From NCBI GenBank assembly GCA_947258715.1, contig CAMYJH010000005.1, positions 195,405 to 243,072 on the forward strand: a DNA stretch of 47,668 nucleotides. Direction: 5' to 3'. The position numbers were made by a program, and so were the translations under genes. This document shows positions 15,777-23,912 of the stretch, one piece after another. Source of the stretch: an uncultured Gammaproteobacteria bacterium (GTDB lineage Bacteria; Pseudomonadota; Gammaproteobacteria; HK1). The notes below the pieces were generated by a model, which saw only the letters and a program-made list of their open reading frames with translations, did not search any database and had not been told where the DNA came from. Each line of letters starts with the position of its first letter. Position 1 is the stretch's first letter.

Positions 15777-16478
15777 ATGTGGAAGCCGTCGAAGCCCGAT
15801 TTAACGCAGCCTGCAATTTTTGACTATCGCGCATTGCGGCTGTTTATTGGTTTAATTGCGGTTGTACTTCCTATCGCACTGCCATTAGTGGCTGGCCACT
15901 GGTCGTTTGACAATTTCTTACCATCGATGAGTGACTACTACCACGACAACCCCAGGGACTTGTTCGTAGGGAGCTTGTCTGGCATTGCGATACTCCTCTT
16001 TGCTTACAATGGGAGAGCGAAAACTGATCTACAGTTAAGCAAGATCGCTGGCGTATTTGCATTAGGAGTGGCCTTTTTCCCGGTCGCGCCTGACTTGGCA
16101 ACTCCTCATGAGCAAGCGCTTGGCGTGATTCACAACATCTGTGCCCTTGGCCTCTTTATCATATTGGCCCTGTTTTGCCTTTTTCTCTTCCCTAACGCGC
16201 CGCGTTTTATGACAAAAGAAGAACGAACTGCAAGAGAGCGTCGACGCGATGCAATCTACCGTGCTAGCGGGTACTCGATCTTAGCCTGCATCGCGTTGAT
16301 CGGCATTTCGAGCCTTATGTCCGATGATTTTCGGCAACGTTTTAAGCCGGTGTTTTTCCTTGAATGGATCGCGCTCACGGCGTTCGGCATTTCTTGGTTC
16401 ACTGCGGGCAAGTACTGGGCGCTGAAGTTTCTCGTGGACGAGAAAGAAGCGTATCGCTTTTTAAGAAAAAAGGACTAG
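15777..16478 (+). CDS. Six-helix membrane protein, hypothetical
   Basis: A 233-residue integral membrane protein with about six helices: near 22-45, 64-82, 92-110, 117-140, 170-190 and 200-218. SMSDYYHDNPRDLFVGSLSG (about 50-69) is a distinctive conserved-looking loop seen in uncharacterised bacterial membrane proteins. The loop TKEERTARERRRDAIYR is strongly basic and so cytoplasmic. ATG 15777 is used; a TTG at 15765 is possible. No ribosome binding site is seen because the 9-bp tandem repeat occupies that position. Function unknown. Confidence 0.75.
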   Translation: MWKPSKPDLTQPAIFDYRALRLFIGLIAVVLPIALPLVAGHWSFDNFLPSMSDYYHDNPRDLFVGSLSGIAILLFAYNGRAKTDLQLSKIAGVFALGVAFFPVAPDLATPHEQALGVIHNICALGLFIILALFCLFLFPNAPRFMTKEERTARERRRDAIYRASGYSILACIALIGISSLMSDDFRQRFKPVFFLEWIALTAFGISWFTAGKYWALKFLVDEKEAYRFLRKKD

Positions 16479-16636
16479 GGGTTGTTGACGCGCTATGAAG
16501 GGATCAAACCCGAAACGTGGATGAGCCCCGGCGGGTTACGGGTTATATGAGACATTTCCGCTCTGAGCTCTTTTTACGGCAAAGTTCAGACTTGATTTAA
16601 GAGCTCTTAGCCCTTCTTTCGGATATCGGTGACCAC

Positions 16637-18031
16637 GTGAGCGCCTCCTCGATGCGACTACTCGCCGCCAGCGGCATGCTCGGCTACGGCTTCGCCGAAG
16701 AAAGCTTCAGTCGCGCCGTTTCGATGGGCGTCGATCTCATCGGCTGCGACGCGGGCTCCATGGATCCGGGCCCCTACTTCCTCGGCGCGGGCGTGCCGTT
16801 CGTCTCCAGGCGTGCCTGCAAACGGGACCTTGCACTGATGCTGGAGGCGGGTGTGCGCACGGGTACGCCGGTGGTGCTGGGCTCGGCCGGCGGCGGCGGC
16901 GGAGAGCCTCACCTCGAGTGGACGCGATTGTTGATCGAGGAGATCGCCGCCGAACGGGGACTCAGCTTCCGGATGGCGCTGATACACGCGGAGCAGGACC
17001 CGGCGATGCTCGGTGACGCCCTCGATGCCGGGCGCATTCACGCCTTGGGTCCCATCGCCGAGCTGAAACATGACGCGCTCGCACAAGCCACCCGAATCGT
17101 CGCCATGATGGGTGTCGAGCCCCTGCAGGCCGCTTTTGAAGCGGGCGCTCAAGTGGTGGTGGCCGGGCGCTGCAGCGATGCGGCCATCTACGCCAGCCTG
17201 CCGCTCGCTCTCGGCCAAGACCCCGGGCTCGCGTGGCACCTGGGCAAGATCATCGAATGCGCAGGTCAGGTGATCGAGCCGCGCACGGGCCAGGACTGCG
17301 TCCTCGGTGAACTGGCGCGCGACCATTTCCTGGTGGAGCCGGCGCATCCGGAGAAGCGTTGTACGCGAATCCGTATTGCCGCCCACACCATGTACGAGAA
17401 CCCGAGTCCCTACGAGCTCACCGAGCCGGGCGGGGTGCTCGACACGCGGGGATGTGGCTACGAGCAGGTCGACGCACGTACGGTTCGCGTGTCCGGCAGC
17501 CGCTTCCATCCGAGCGCCGGTTACACCGTCAAGCTGGAAGGCGTCACCGCGCTCGGTTTTCGTACGGTGTTCGTCGCCGGGGTGCGGGACCCCGGTTTGA
17601 TCGCCGGTATCGAGGATTTCGTGACCGTGTGTCGCGGGCGCGTCGCCAACGAGGCGGCGAGCCTCGGCGTGGATCCGGACAGCTATACGCTTAACGTCAG
17701 GATCTATGGGCGGGACGCGGTCATGGGTGCGCGTGAACCGGTGCGAAATCCGAATCCCCACGAGATCGGTATCGTGGTGGACGTGATTGCGCCCGACGAG
17801 GACACCAGCCGGGCCATAATGGCCAAGGTTCGCTATGCATTGCTGCACACGGACTTTCGCGGGCGAAAGTGCATCTCCGGAAATCTCGCGATCCCCTTCT
17901 CGCCGTCCGACCTGCCGGCGGGTGAAGCATATCGCTTCAGCGTCTGGCACACCCTCGAGCTGGATGACCCGCTTGCACCGTTTCCGATGGAAATGATCGA
18001 GGTCGGCTCGCCGCGCCGAAGAACTTCGTGA
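16637..18031 (+). CDS. AtuA family (DUF1446) protein
   Basis: A 464-residue protein of the acyclic-terpene-utilisation AtuA/DUF1446 family, usual length. The N-terminal RLLAASGMLGYGFAEESF and GVDLIGCDAGSMDPGPYFLG segments and VVVAGRCSDAAIYASLPL (near 170-188) are family signatures. Members occur in pathways for branched or isoprenoid acids and are always near a small DUF4387 protein, as here. The reaction is not established. The start is a GTG at 16637; an ATG five codons later is an alternative. The stop overlaps the next gene's start by four bases. Confidence 0.9.
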   Translation: MSASSMRLLAASGMLGYGFAEESFSRAVSMGVDLIGCDAGSMDPGPYFLGAGVPFVSRRACKRDLALMLEAGVRTGTPVVLGSAGGGGGEPHLEWTRLLIEEIAAERGLSFRMALIHAEQDPAMLGDALDAGRIHALGPIAELKHDALAQATRIVAMMGVEPLQAAFEAGAQVVVAGRCSDAAIYASLPLALGQDPGLAWHLGKIIECAGQVIEPRTGQDCVLGELARDHFLVEPAHPEKRCTRIRIAAHTMYENPSPYELTEPGGVLDTRGCGYEQVDARTVRVSGSRFHPSAGYTVKLEGVTALGFRTVFVAGVRDPGLIAGIEDFVTVCRGRVANEAASLGVDPDSYTLNVRIYGRDAVMGAREPVRNPNPHEIGIVVDVIAPDEDTSRAIMAKVRYALLHTDFRGRKCISGNLAIPFSPSDLPAGEAYRFSVWHTLELDDPLAPFPMEMIEVGSPRRRTS

Positions 18032-18339
18032 CCCGTCTCGCGGATCTCGCCACGGTGGTGCGTTCGAAGAACGCGGGTGCACTCAATTTCACCCTCGACA
18101 TCATGTTTGCCGATGCCGCCACCTTCGAGCGCGTACGTGATGCCGGTGTGCTCGACGCAGCCCGCATCGCCGATCTTTACGGCGTCTCCCACAACGCGGT
18201 GGCGGTGATTCCCTACGACGCCGCCTGGGCGATCAAGATCACCATTCCCCGGCCGGTCCCCGCCGGCGACCCGTCGGACAGCGACGTGTACGGCGCGCAG
18301 CAGCACGCACCGCTGCTGGATCTGGAGATCCCCGAGTGA
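18028..18339 (+). CDS. DUF4387 (AtuA-associated) protein
   Basis: A 103-residue protein. LATVVRSKNAGALNFTLDIMF near the N-terminus (quoted in part), GVSHNAVAVIPYDAAWAIKI in the middle (about 51-70) and GAQQHAPLLDLEIP at the end match the DUF4387 family, normally encoded directly after, or fused to, AtuA-type proteins. The GTG start overlaps the upstream stop (GTGA), giving translational coupling. The two probably form one complex. The usual companion genes of acyl-CoA catabolism are absent here because the operon ends at an insertion sequence. Confidence 0.9.
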   Translation: MTRLADLATVVRSKNAGALNFTLDIMFADAATFERVRDAGVLDAARIADLYGVSHNAVAVIPYDAAWAIKITIPRPVPAGDPSDSDVYGAQQHAPLLDLEIPE

Positions 18340-18358
18340 AAACCGGTACAGGAAATGA

Positions 18359-18367
18359 GGTCAGAGC
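18359..18367. repeat. 9-bp target duplication, left
   Basis: GGTCAGAGC directly before the insertion sequence, identical to 19712-19720 on the other side. Confidence 0.9.
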
Positions 18368-19711
18368 CTGACCAATCCCCACGAACTTGGCTGGAAAGGT
18401 GAGGTTGTTCAAGGGGATAGGGATTAAGGGGGTGGACATACACTGGTGAGCTGTGATCTTTTAACGGTTACCACACTGTTAAAGGAGCGCACCGATGCAT
18501 GCCACCCGACTTCTTCATAAGCAGATTGCGAAGGTTTGTCAAACGATACATTCGGTTCGGTTGCAGGCGTTGTTTGTTGGGGTTGAGACGGTTTGCGAGG
18601 GTGCGCCGCTGACGGTGACGGGTCTGGGGCGGTGGCTGCGGTGTAAGGCGAAGGTGAAACACGCGATTAAGCGCATGGACCGGCTACTGTCGAATGGTCA
18701 CCTGCACGCGGAACGTTTTGAGGTCTATGTAGCGCAGGCGTTATTGCTGTTGTGCGGGAATACGCGCCCGGTAGTGTTGGTGGACTGGTCGGATTTGAGC
18801 TACGACCGGAAGTCTCAGTTGTTGCGAGCCTCGATAGCCGTCGGGGGCCGAGCGCTTACATTGTATGAGGAAGTGCATCCGCTGAGCCGTTTGGGGAGCC
18901 GTGCGGTACATCGGTCATTCGTCGAGCGTTTGGCGGCGTTGCTGCCGAGTGGATGTTGCCCCATCGTGGTGACAGATGCGGGGTTTACGGTGCCGTGGTT
19001 TCGTCTGGTTCTGGCCCGAGGTTGGGACTTTGTGGGTCGGGTGAAGAACCGCACGTATTTGCTTCAAGACGGCGACGGGTGGTGGTGGCGGGCTGAAGCG
19101 CTGCATACGGGCGCCGGGAAACGGCCCGAGTGTCTGGGACGCTATACCCTGGCGATGTCCAATCCGTTGCCGGTTTCCCTGTATCGACACGGTCAACCGC
19201 CCAAGGGGCGGGCGAAGCGCAATCTGGACGGTTCGAAGAGCCGTTCCAAGCACAGCTTGAAGAAGGCCAAGGGTCATCGGGAACCGTGGTTGGTTGCGAC
19301 GTCGTTGCCGGCCGAGACGCGGCTTGCCCGGGTGGTGGTCAATCTGTTCGCCAAGCGGATGCAAATCGAGGAAGCGTTTCGGGACTTGAAAAGCAGGCGA
19401 TTTGGCCTCGGATTCGAACACGGGCGCACCACCGACCCTGACCGCCTCGGGGTACTGACGCTGATTGCGACGTTGGCGACGTTTGCCCTGTGGCTTATCG
19501 GGCAGGCGACCAAGCGCGACGGCGTCCATCGCCACTACCAGGCAAACACGGTGCGTGATAGCGAGGTGCTCTCTAACATCTTTCTCGGGATACAAGTATT
19601 AAGGCGTCGTGACGACAGGCCGCCGGCTGGCGCCATTAAGCGCGCGCTCGATGACCTCCATCAGCGCGTGTATGCCGGTGCATCGACGTGAGATTCGTGG
19701 GGATCACTCAG
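18368..19711 (+). mobile_element. Complete IS4-family (IS10-group) insertion sequence
   Basis: 1344 bp. The left end CTGACCAATCCCCACGAAC and the inverse of the right end CTGAGTGATCCCCACGAAT match at most positions. Both begin with the CTGA typical of IS10-like elements. A 9-bp target duplication (GGTCAGAGC) flanks it. One uninterrupted transposase gene fills it. The element landed at the border of a palindromic repeat (19715-19757). Confidence 0.93.
18495..19691 (+). CDS. IS4-family (IS10/Tn5-like) transposase
   Basis: A 398-residue DDE transposase. The first catalytic Asp is in VVLVDWSDL (near 97), the second in CPIVVTDAGFTVPW (near 157), and the C-terminal YREK-like motif is RMQIEEAFRDLKSRRFGLGF (about 289-308), with Glu in place. 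The N-terminal HATRLLHKQIAKV start is typical of IS10-like enzymes. The gene is intact and sits 127 bp inside the left end. It moves the element by cut-and-paste. Confidence 0.95.
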   Translation: MHATRLLHKQIAKVCQTIHSVRLQALFVGVETVCEGAPLTVTGLGRWLRCKAKVKHAIKRMDRLLSNGHLHAERFEVYVAQALLLLCGNTRPVVLVDWSDLSYDRKSQLLRASIAVGGRALTLYEEVHPLSRLGSRAVHRSFVERLAALLPSGCCPIVVTDAGFTVPWFRLVLARGWDFVGRVKNRTYLLQDGDGWWWRAEALHTGAGKRPECLGRYTLAMSNPLPVSLYRHGQPPKGRAKRNLDGSKSRSKHSLKKAKGHREPWLVATSLPAETRLARVVVNLFAKRMQIEEAFRDLKSRRFGLGFEHGRTTDPDRLGVLTLIATLATFALWLIGQATKRDGVHRHYQANTVRDSEVLSNIFLGIQVLRRRDDRPPAGAIKRALDDLHQRVYAGAST

Positions 19712-19720
19712 GGTCAGAGC
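19712..19720. repeat. 9-bp target duplication, right
   Basis: GGTCAGAGC, matching 18359-18367. Confidence 0.9.
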
Positions 19721-19757
19721 CGAAATAATTGGAGAGGGCGGAAACATTTCGGCTCTG
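19715..19757. repeat. Palindromic repeat at the IS insertion point
   Basis: CAGAGCCGAAAT and ATTTCGGCTCTG form a perfect 12-bp stem around a 19-base loop. It carries the right-hand target copy, so the insertion sequence entered at the edge of this hairpin. Confidence 0.85.
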
Positions 19758-19780
19758 TGGTGGTCCGGGTAGGGCGGTCA

Positions 19781-19809
19781 AAGGAAATAGGTATGCTGTC
19801 CCCGGAACT
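19781..19809. repeat. Family A repeat, right half only
   Basis: AAATAGGTATGCTGTCCCCGG is present (last base beyond the quoted core) without the matching left end. Confidence 0.65.
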
Positions 19810-19845
19810 CCACGAACTTTGCGGACAAATCGGGGCCACTCGAAT

Positions 19846-20235
19846 CTAATCTGGATAGCCGTTTGCACGGCCCTTGGGGTAGCGTTTCTCCCAGTTCTGT
19901 CCGTCGACGGGGATAATCTCCATGTTTTCAATTGTCGCGGGGTCGAGGCATCGGGCATTGACGTTATAGCCGTCAGGGTGCGAGCGCGGGACGTAGAAGG
20001 ACTTGATGCCGCAGTGGGAGCAAAACAGGTGTTTAGCGACACCCGTGTTGAACGTGTAAGTGGTTAAGGCTGCTTCACCACACAGAAGCTTGAAACGTTC
20101 TTTCGGGACCAGCAGACCAAGGTAACCGGACTTGCTGCAAATGGAGCAATTGCATTGATGGACCTTGATCCTCGCGGGCGCGATGACCTCGTACTTGACC
20201 CGCCCACAATGACATCCGCCTCGGTGTGTGATCAT
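19846..20235 (-). CDS. GFA-family (CENP-V/Gfa) zinc protein
   Basis: A 129-residue protein with the GFA zinc pattern: GGCHCGRVKYEV (7-18), CNCSICSKSGYLG (near 28-40) and FCSHCGIKSFYVPRS (near 71-85). It is shorter than and distinct from the one at 8489-8956. CNCSICSKSG is characteristic of the subgroup often annotated as S-(hydroxymethyl)glutathione synthase-like, without proof of activity. On the minus strand GTTAGGC stands 15 bases before the ATG, as in the cassette cluster at the left of the window, so this gene may also have arrived as a cassette. Confidence 0.88.
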   Translation of the reverse strand: MITHRGGCHCGRVKYEVIAPARIKVHQCNCSICSKSGYLGLLVPKERFKLLCGEAALTTYTFNTGVAKHLFCSHCGIKSFYVPRSHPDGYNVNARCLDPATIENMEIIPVDGQNWEKRYPKGRANGYPD

Positions 20236-20249
20236 TATGTTTCCCTGGT

Positions 20250-20256
20250 GCCTAAC
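20250..20256 (-). other. Isolated attC-like core
   Basis: GCGTTAGGC (minus strand) just upstream of the GFA gene. The rest of an attC is absent; the neighbouring sequence is a family B repeat. Confidence 0.3.
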
Positions 20257-20288
20257 GCGCTAAAAGGCAGTAAAAGAGGCGGTAAAAA

Positions 20289-20420
20289 GGGTCGTAGCCC
20301 TTAAACTGAATCTAAATCAATATGCCCTGAGATTTTAGACTGGATTTAAGGGCTACGACCCCTTTCCCCCCTTTTCCCACGGAGGAGTTTAGACTGGGTG
20401 TAAGGGCTACGACCTCTTTC
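20289..20420. repeat. Family B palindromic repeat, full copy plus half copy
   Basis: The full copy is 20289-20370: GGGTCGTAGCCCTTAAACTG ... TTTAAGGGCTACGACCCC. A second right arm, TTTAGACTGGGTGTAAGGGC, lies at about 20387-20415. The unit ends 20 bases from the stop of the SRPBCC gene. Confidence 0.75.
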
Positions 20421-20440
20421 CGTTAAGGGATCCGATTCTT

Positions 20441-21043
20441 TTACCCTCGACCCTTTCTTCGCTTCTTTGCAGAAAACCAGGGATGTGGCCCGAACTGATC
20501 TCGGGGCACGGCCTCGCCCCGAGTCACGTACCATTCAAAGCCTCCCACAACCGAGGACAGGTATTTCTTGAGCATGGGACGAAGGCGCAACCAGTATGGC
20601 AGCCAGCGAATCGCGACAGGTAACCGTTGCAGAATATGCGGGTAGACCGCGATTCGGAGGGTGGATTCGTCTCGGGTGTTCGGCAGGATTCTCCATGAGA
20701 CGAACGAGACCCTGCCGCCAGGCGTACCTATCTCAAGGTCATAGCCGACCCCGTCAATCCACCGACGGAACCGGCGCTCGAAGAGCAAGCCGCTAAGGTA
20801 ATGAACCTCGTCTTGAGAGGTTTCACCAGGCCATGTGCCAACAGGATTCTTGGCACAGAACGGATGACACAGTTCGAGATTCCCAGGCAAGGAGATGGCC
20901 CCCCACAGCTTCTCTGCTGGTGCCGCGATTGACCGTGCGACGGCAACTGGCCACCTGAAGCCTGGCTTCGGGTCATCGATTTTCTGTAACGGACGTACCG
21001 ACATGCGTCCCACCAACGTAGTGGGAAAGATGCGCCGCTTCAT
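20441..21043 (-). CDS. SRPBCC-fold protein
   Basis: A 200-residue soluble protein. The RWPVAVARSIAAPAEKLWGAIS segment (quoted in part, near 31-51), PGNLELCHPFCAKNPV and the later RVSFVSWRILPNT strand fit a START/SRPBCC (polyketide cyclase-like) hydrophobic-ligand fold. The WPGETSQDEVHYL segment is typical of a conserved uncharacterised subgroup. A long C-terminal helix with LRPMLKKYLSSVVGGFEWY closes the pocket. The tail KKRRKGRG is very basic. Ligand unknown. It is a single gene with repeats on both sides. Confidence 0.75.
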   Translation of the reverse strand: MKRRIFPTTLVGRMSVRPLQKIDDPKPGFRWPVAVARSIAAPAEKLWGAISLPGNLELCHPFCAKNPVGTWPGETSQDEVHYLSGLLFERRFRRWIDGVGYDLEIGTPGGRVSFVSWRILPNTRDESTLRIAVYPHILQRLPVAIRWLPYWLRLRPMLKKYLSSVVGGFEWYVTRGEAVPRDQFGPHPWFSAKKRRKGRG

Positions 21044-21183
21044 GGCGTCACCTTACCCCCAATTTTCAGGTTTATAGCAGTTTTTGCAACGCATGCGCGA
21101 CCCCTTCCGGGGTGCAAAAGCCGACAGAGTCGATATTTTTTTAAGTGAAAAAAATGCGCATATTTTCGCGGCTGCCGTGGGCG

Positions 21184-21207
21184 CAAAATAAGTGCGTCCC
21201 CTTTTCC
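21184..21207. repeat. Family C repeat copy
   Basis: AAATAAGTGCGTCCCCTTTT, matching the copy at 2821. Confidence 0.6.
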
Positions 21208-21280
21208 AATGCTTTTCCAATGGCCTTTCCACCACGGAACATGTTATTTATCCTGCTTACCGATTTACATTCGACCTGCG

Positions 21281-21679
21281 ATGGAACAGCTTCCTGAAAT
21301 CATCCTGATCGACGACGTCCTCCACACCCTCTACACGACGCCGCTGCTGCCGTGGCTTCGCGACCAGGACGCACCGCCCGTCTTCGACCAGCGGACACCG
21401 AGCTGCGAGCGCGGCTATATCGGCTCCTGGACAATCCGCGACGGCGTCCTATGGCTGACCGGTGTGTATGCCTGGCGAGACGGTGAGATGACCAGGTTGC
21501 CCGATCTGTTCGGCAGCAAGCGGGAGGTGGCGGCCGACTGGTTTACCGGCCCGTTGGTCGTCGAGCCCGCGGCTTCGGAGATACCCGGCGGTGCGCTACC
21601 CAAGCTGAAAACGCTGTTCGTCGAGGCGGGGTGCGTTATCGGGACGCAGGACGGCTTCCCCGACGCCGAGCACGATTAA
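21281..21679 (+). CDS. Hypothetical protein
   Basis: A 132-residue acidic soluble protein. YIGSWTIRDGVLWLTGVYAW (near 46-65), LPDLFG and ADWFTGPLVV occur in small conserved bacterial proteins of unknown function. No catalytic motif or membrane segment is seen. ATG 21281 (MEQLPEIILIDDV) is chosen; the frame is open to 21209 but that part crosses a family C repeat. It is isolated, convergent with an alanine dehydrogenase fragment. Confidence 0.65.
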   Translation: MEQLPEIILIDDVLHTLYTTPLLPWLRDQDAPPVFDQRTPSCERGYIGSWTIRDGVLWLTGVYAWRDGEMTRLPDLFGSKREVAADWFTGPLVVEPAASEIPGGALPKLKTLFVEAGCVIGTQDGFPDAEHD

Positions 21680-21758
21680 ACAAAGAGAAGCATTCCCCGG
21701 CTGAATCCACCGTCACAGGCGTACGTTTAGGCAACCGATTTCTCTGGGAATCGGACTC

Positions 21759-22148
21759 TCAATCCGGCAATCCCGCCTTGCGCAGGGTCCGCGAGATCAC
21801 GGTTTCATAAGCGATGGCCGTAGTCCTGCTACCCAGCAAGGCCTCGGTGAGCGTTTCGGTCACGCCGCTCAGGTGAAAATAGGTAAACGGCAATTGGCCC
21901 CGGAGGAACTTGTACTCGGATTCCTGCGGCTGCTTCACTTTCAGTACCAGCCCGGCGTCCCGTGCCCCCGCGGCGGGACACAGCGTTGCCCCCGCTTCCG
22001 AATATTCTTCGTCAGAGAAGCCGGAGCCCATTCCAGCGTCGTGCTGAACGTAAGCGGCATGACCAGCATTCACGAGAATTTGGGCTCCGGCCGGTGTAAG
22101 AGCAACCCGGTATTCCTGATCCTTGATCTCTTTGGGTACGCCGATCTT
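21759..22148 (-). pseudogene. ald: Alanine dehydrogenase fragment
   Basis: Reads KIGVPKEIKDQEYRVALTP, then NAGHAAYVQHDAGMGSGFSD, KVKQPQESEYKFLRGQLPF (quoted in part) and TTAIAYET, which is the N-terminal part of alanine dehydrogenase. The start codon is missing (ACT stands before AAG ATC), a few residues around CPAAGARDAG are lost, and after TAIAYET the frame becomes unrelated and stops. About a third of a normal 370-residue enzyme remains, without the NAD site. It cannot be functional. Confidence 0.88.
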
Positions 22149-22259
22149 AGTGCTCCTTTCTCGTCTCTAGGGATCTGCACGATGAGAACATCTCGCATAA
22201 TCCCTCGTTTCTGGCAGCATTTGCCGCTGGCACGTCGGCGTATTTCTTGGATCTGGTTT

Positions 22260-22460
22260 TTACTTAATGACGAACGTCACTTTCAGATCGACCCTATAGC
22301 GGACGATGTTGCCGCCATCCACAATGACCTGTTGCTCCTTAACCCAAGCACCCTTGATGTTCTCCACGCTATCACTTGCGCGCTGAATTCCTTGTCGTAT
22401 GGCATCCTCGAAGTTCTCAGACGATTCGGCACTGATTTCGATGATCTTTGCGACAGACAT
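22260..22460 (-). CDS. Dodecin
   Basis: A 66-residue protein with the full dodecin pattern: VAKIIEISAESSENFEDAI, then GIQRASDSVENIKGAWVKEQ and YRVDLKVTFVI at the end. Dodecins form hollow dodecamers that store flavin or coenzyme A and buffer flavin reactivity; the Trp in GAW stacks on flavin. AAAGGAGG stands well placed before ATG 22460. A possible FNR-type site lies about 122 bp upstream. Single gene. Confidence 0.95.
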   Translation of the reverse strand: MSVAKIIEISAESSENFEDAIRQGIQRASDSVENIKGAWVKEQQVIVDGGNIVRYRVDLKVTFVIK

Positions 22461-23213
22461 GAATCTCCCTCCTTTACGATGACCTCGAATTCCCTCGGCG
22501 GGCAATCTTGCTTGTCGTTGACGGAGCCGATTGCGGGCGAGTAAGCAGCAAGAACCTTAGCGTCTGCGGTTCTCGCCAAAAATGACCCAAATCAATAGGA
22601 ACCGAGCAAGTGAAGGGGTCACGGACGCCCCCGAGCGGGTCGGCATGAGCACGGGCAAGGCACAGTCTTGGCCCTCGCGGATAGCCGAGAGCCGGACTTT
22701 CTCGCCGAGGGGGAAGAAGAACCCCCGACAGCCTGGCTGGAATTCGAGAACAAATGTAATGAAAATCAATAAGTTGTAGACTTCGTTCCAAGAAGAGTAG
22801 CCACTTCACCGATAACGGGCAAACTTCCGCGTTCTCGAGGTCGAAGCAGTCGAGACGATGCGGCATGTGCCGCTATGACATCCCCTCATCGAACGGTCAA
22901 AAAGAACGGTGGGCCGGGAGTTCCTTGATCATGTCCTGGTCCGGAACTCCATTGAGCTAAAGAGGAGCCTCGAAGCTTTACGCATGCATTAGAATGACAA
23001 CCGAGTTCACGCCTCTTTGGACACACGCGCGCCCGCGGACTCAGCGAAGAATCCACCATGAAGCGAGCCACGCTAGCGTGCTTCAACGGGGAGCGGCACT
23101 GCCATGGCCTGGTTCAGCGCTCTCTGGCGGCACGACCAGGATTTGGCGACGCAAGAATCGAAGCAGGAATCGCGTGGTGTGACGTTTCCCGGGCAAAGTG
23201 AGTAGCGATCCCA
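22461..23213. other. About 0.75 kb without a recognised gene
   Basis: No credible coding sequence. It holds the FNR-like site at 22582-22595 and a weaker AATGAAAATCAATA at about 22762. Frames on both strands lack recognisable products. Confidence 0.4.
22582..22595. promoter_or_regulatory. Possible FNR/Anr-type site upstream of dodecin
   Basis: ATGACCCAAATCAA compared with TTGATNNNNATCAA: the right half is perfect, the left half has two mismatches. It lies 122 bp before the dodecin start. A similar site sits 131 bp before the BCAM0308-family gene. Confidence 0.35.
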
Positions 23214-23909
23214 ATGCCCGGCTGGTTGATTCCGCCCGCGAAGAAGCCCGAGAAGAGCAAGGGCCAGTTCCAAGCGGAGAGAACCGCCAAGGTCCAGTGG
23301 CTCATCGAGCACGACCTTCTCGCGTCGGAACGCATCAAACGGGCCCTGCTGACGGTTCCAAGGGAGGATTTCATCCCGGATTGCTACCGGGACTACGCCT
23401 ATGAGGAGGTGCCGTTGCCGCTGCCCGGTGTGGAGGCAACCGTGTCCTGCCCACACAGCTATCCTCTGTTCTATGAGCCTCTCGGACTCGATGCGGGCCA
23501 CCAGTTTCTCGAGGTCGGTCTGGGTTCGGGTTACGGTGCTGCGGTCGCGCGCGAGGTCGTCGGTGACGACGGATTGGTGGTGAGCATCGAGATCGATCCC
23601 GAGACATTCGTGTTTGCAAAGAAGAATCTCCTGAAGGCGGGCTATCACGATGTCGTCCTTGTCCAGGGCGACGGCGGGCTCGGCTATCCGGATCTTGCGC
23701 CGTACGACAGAATCGTCGTCACGGCTGCCTGTGCAGAAATCCCGGTTCCCTTGATTGACCAGCTGAAGAGCAACGGCAGACTCATAGCGCCGGTATTCGA
23801 AGGGGAAAGCCAGGTGCTGGTGCTGCTCGAGAAAACGGACCAGGGGATTCGGCGGGAGGCCAAATGTGAAGTGCTCTATGTGCCACTGCGAGGCCGCTAC
23901 GGCGCGTGA
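23214..23909 (+). CDS. pcm: Protein-L-isoaspartate O-methyltransferase-like
   Basis: A 231-residue cytoplasmic methyltransferase. RALLTVPREDFIPDCYRDYAY near 43-63 (quoted in part), the cap segment YPLFYEPLGL, SAM motif I FLEVGLGSGYGAAVA (near 99-113), SIEIDPE (motif post-I) and RIVVTAACAEIP identify the family. It repairs isoaspartyl residues in damaged proteins by methylating them with S-adenosylmethionine. The usual SQP(Y/F)I active-site segment is replaced by SCPHSYP, so substrate handling may differ. ATG 23214 is used. The THUMP gene starts four bases after the stop. Confidence 0.85.
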   Translation: MPGWLIPPAKKPEKSKGQFQAERTAKVQWLIEHDLLASERIKRALLTVPREDFIPDCYRDYAYEEVPLPLPGVEATVSCPHSYPLFYEPLGLDAGHQFLEVGLGSGYGAAVAREVVGDDGLVVSIEIDPETFVFAKKNLLKAGYHDVVLVQGDGGLGYPDLAPYDRIVVTAACAEIPVPLIDQLKSNGRLIAPVFEGESQVLVLLEKTDQGIRREAKCEVLYVPLRGRYGA

Positions 23910-23912
23910 TAC

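Noticed and set aside
16658..18082. 474-codon open frame on the minus strand opposite the AtuA gene
   Set aside because: It mirrors the coding strand's GC-biased codon use and gives no recognisable protein; the plus-strand frame matches a known family end to end.
19274..19595. Minus-strand frames inside the insertion sequence
   Set aside because: Shadows of the transposase gene, whose plus-strand frame has all catalytic motifs.
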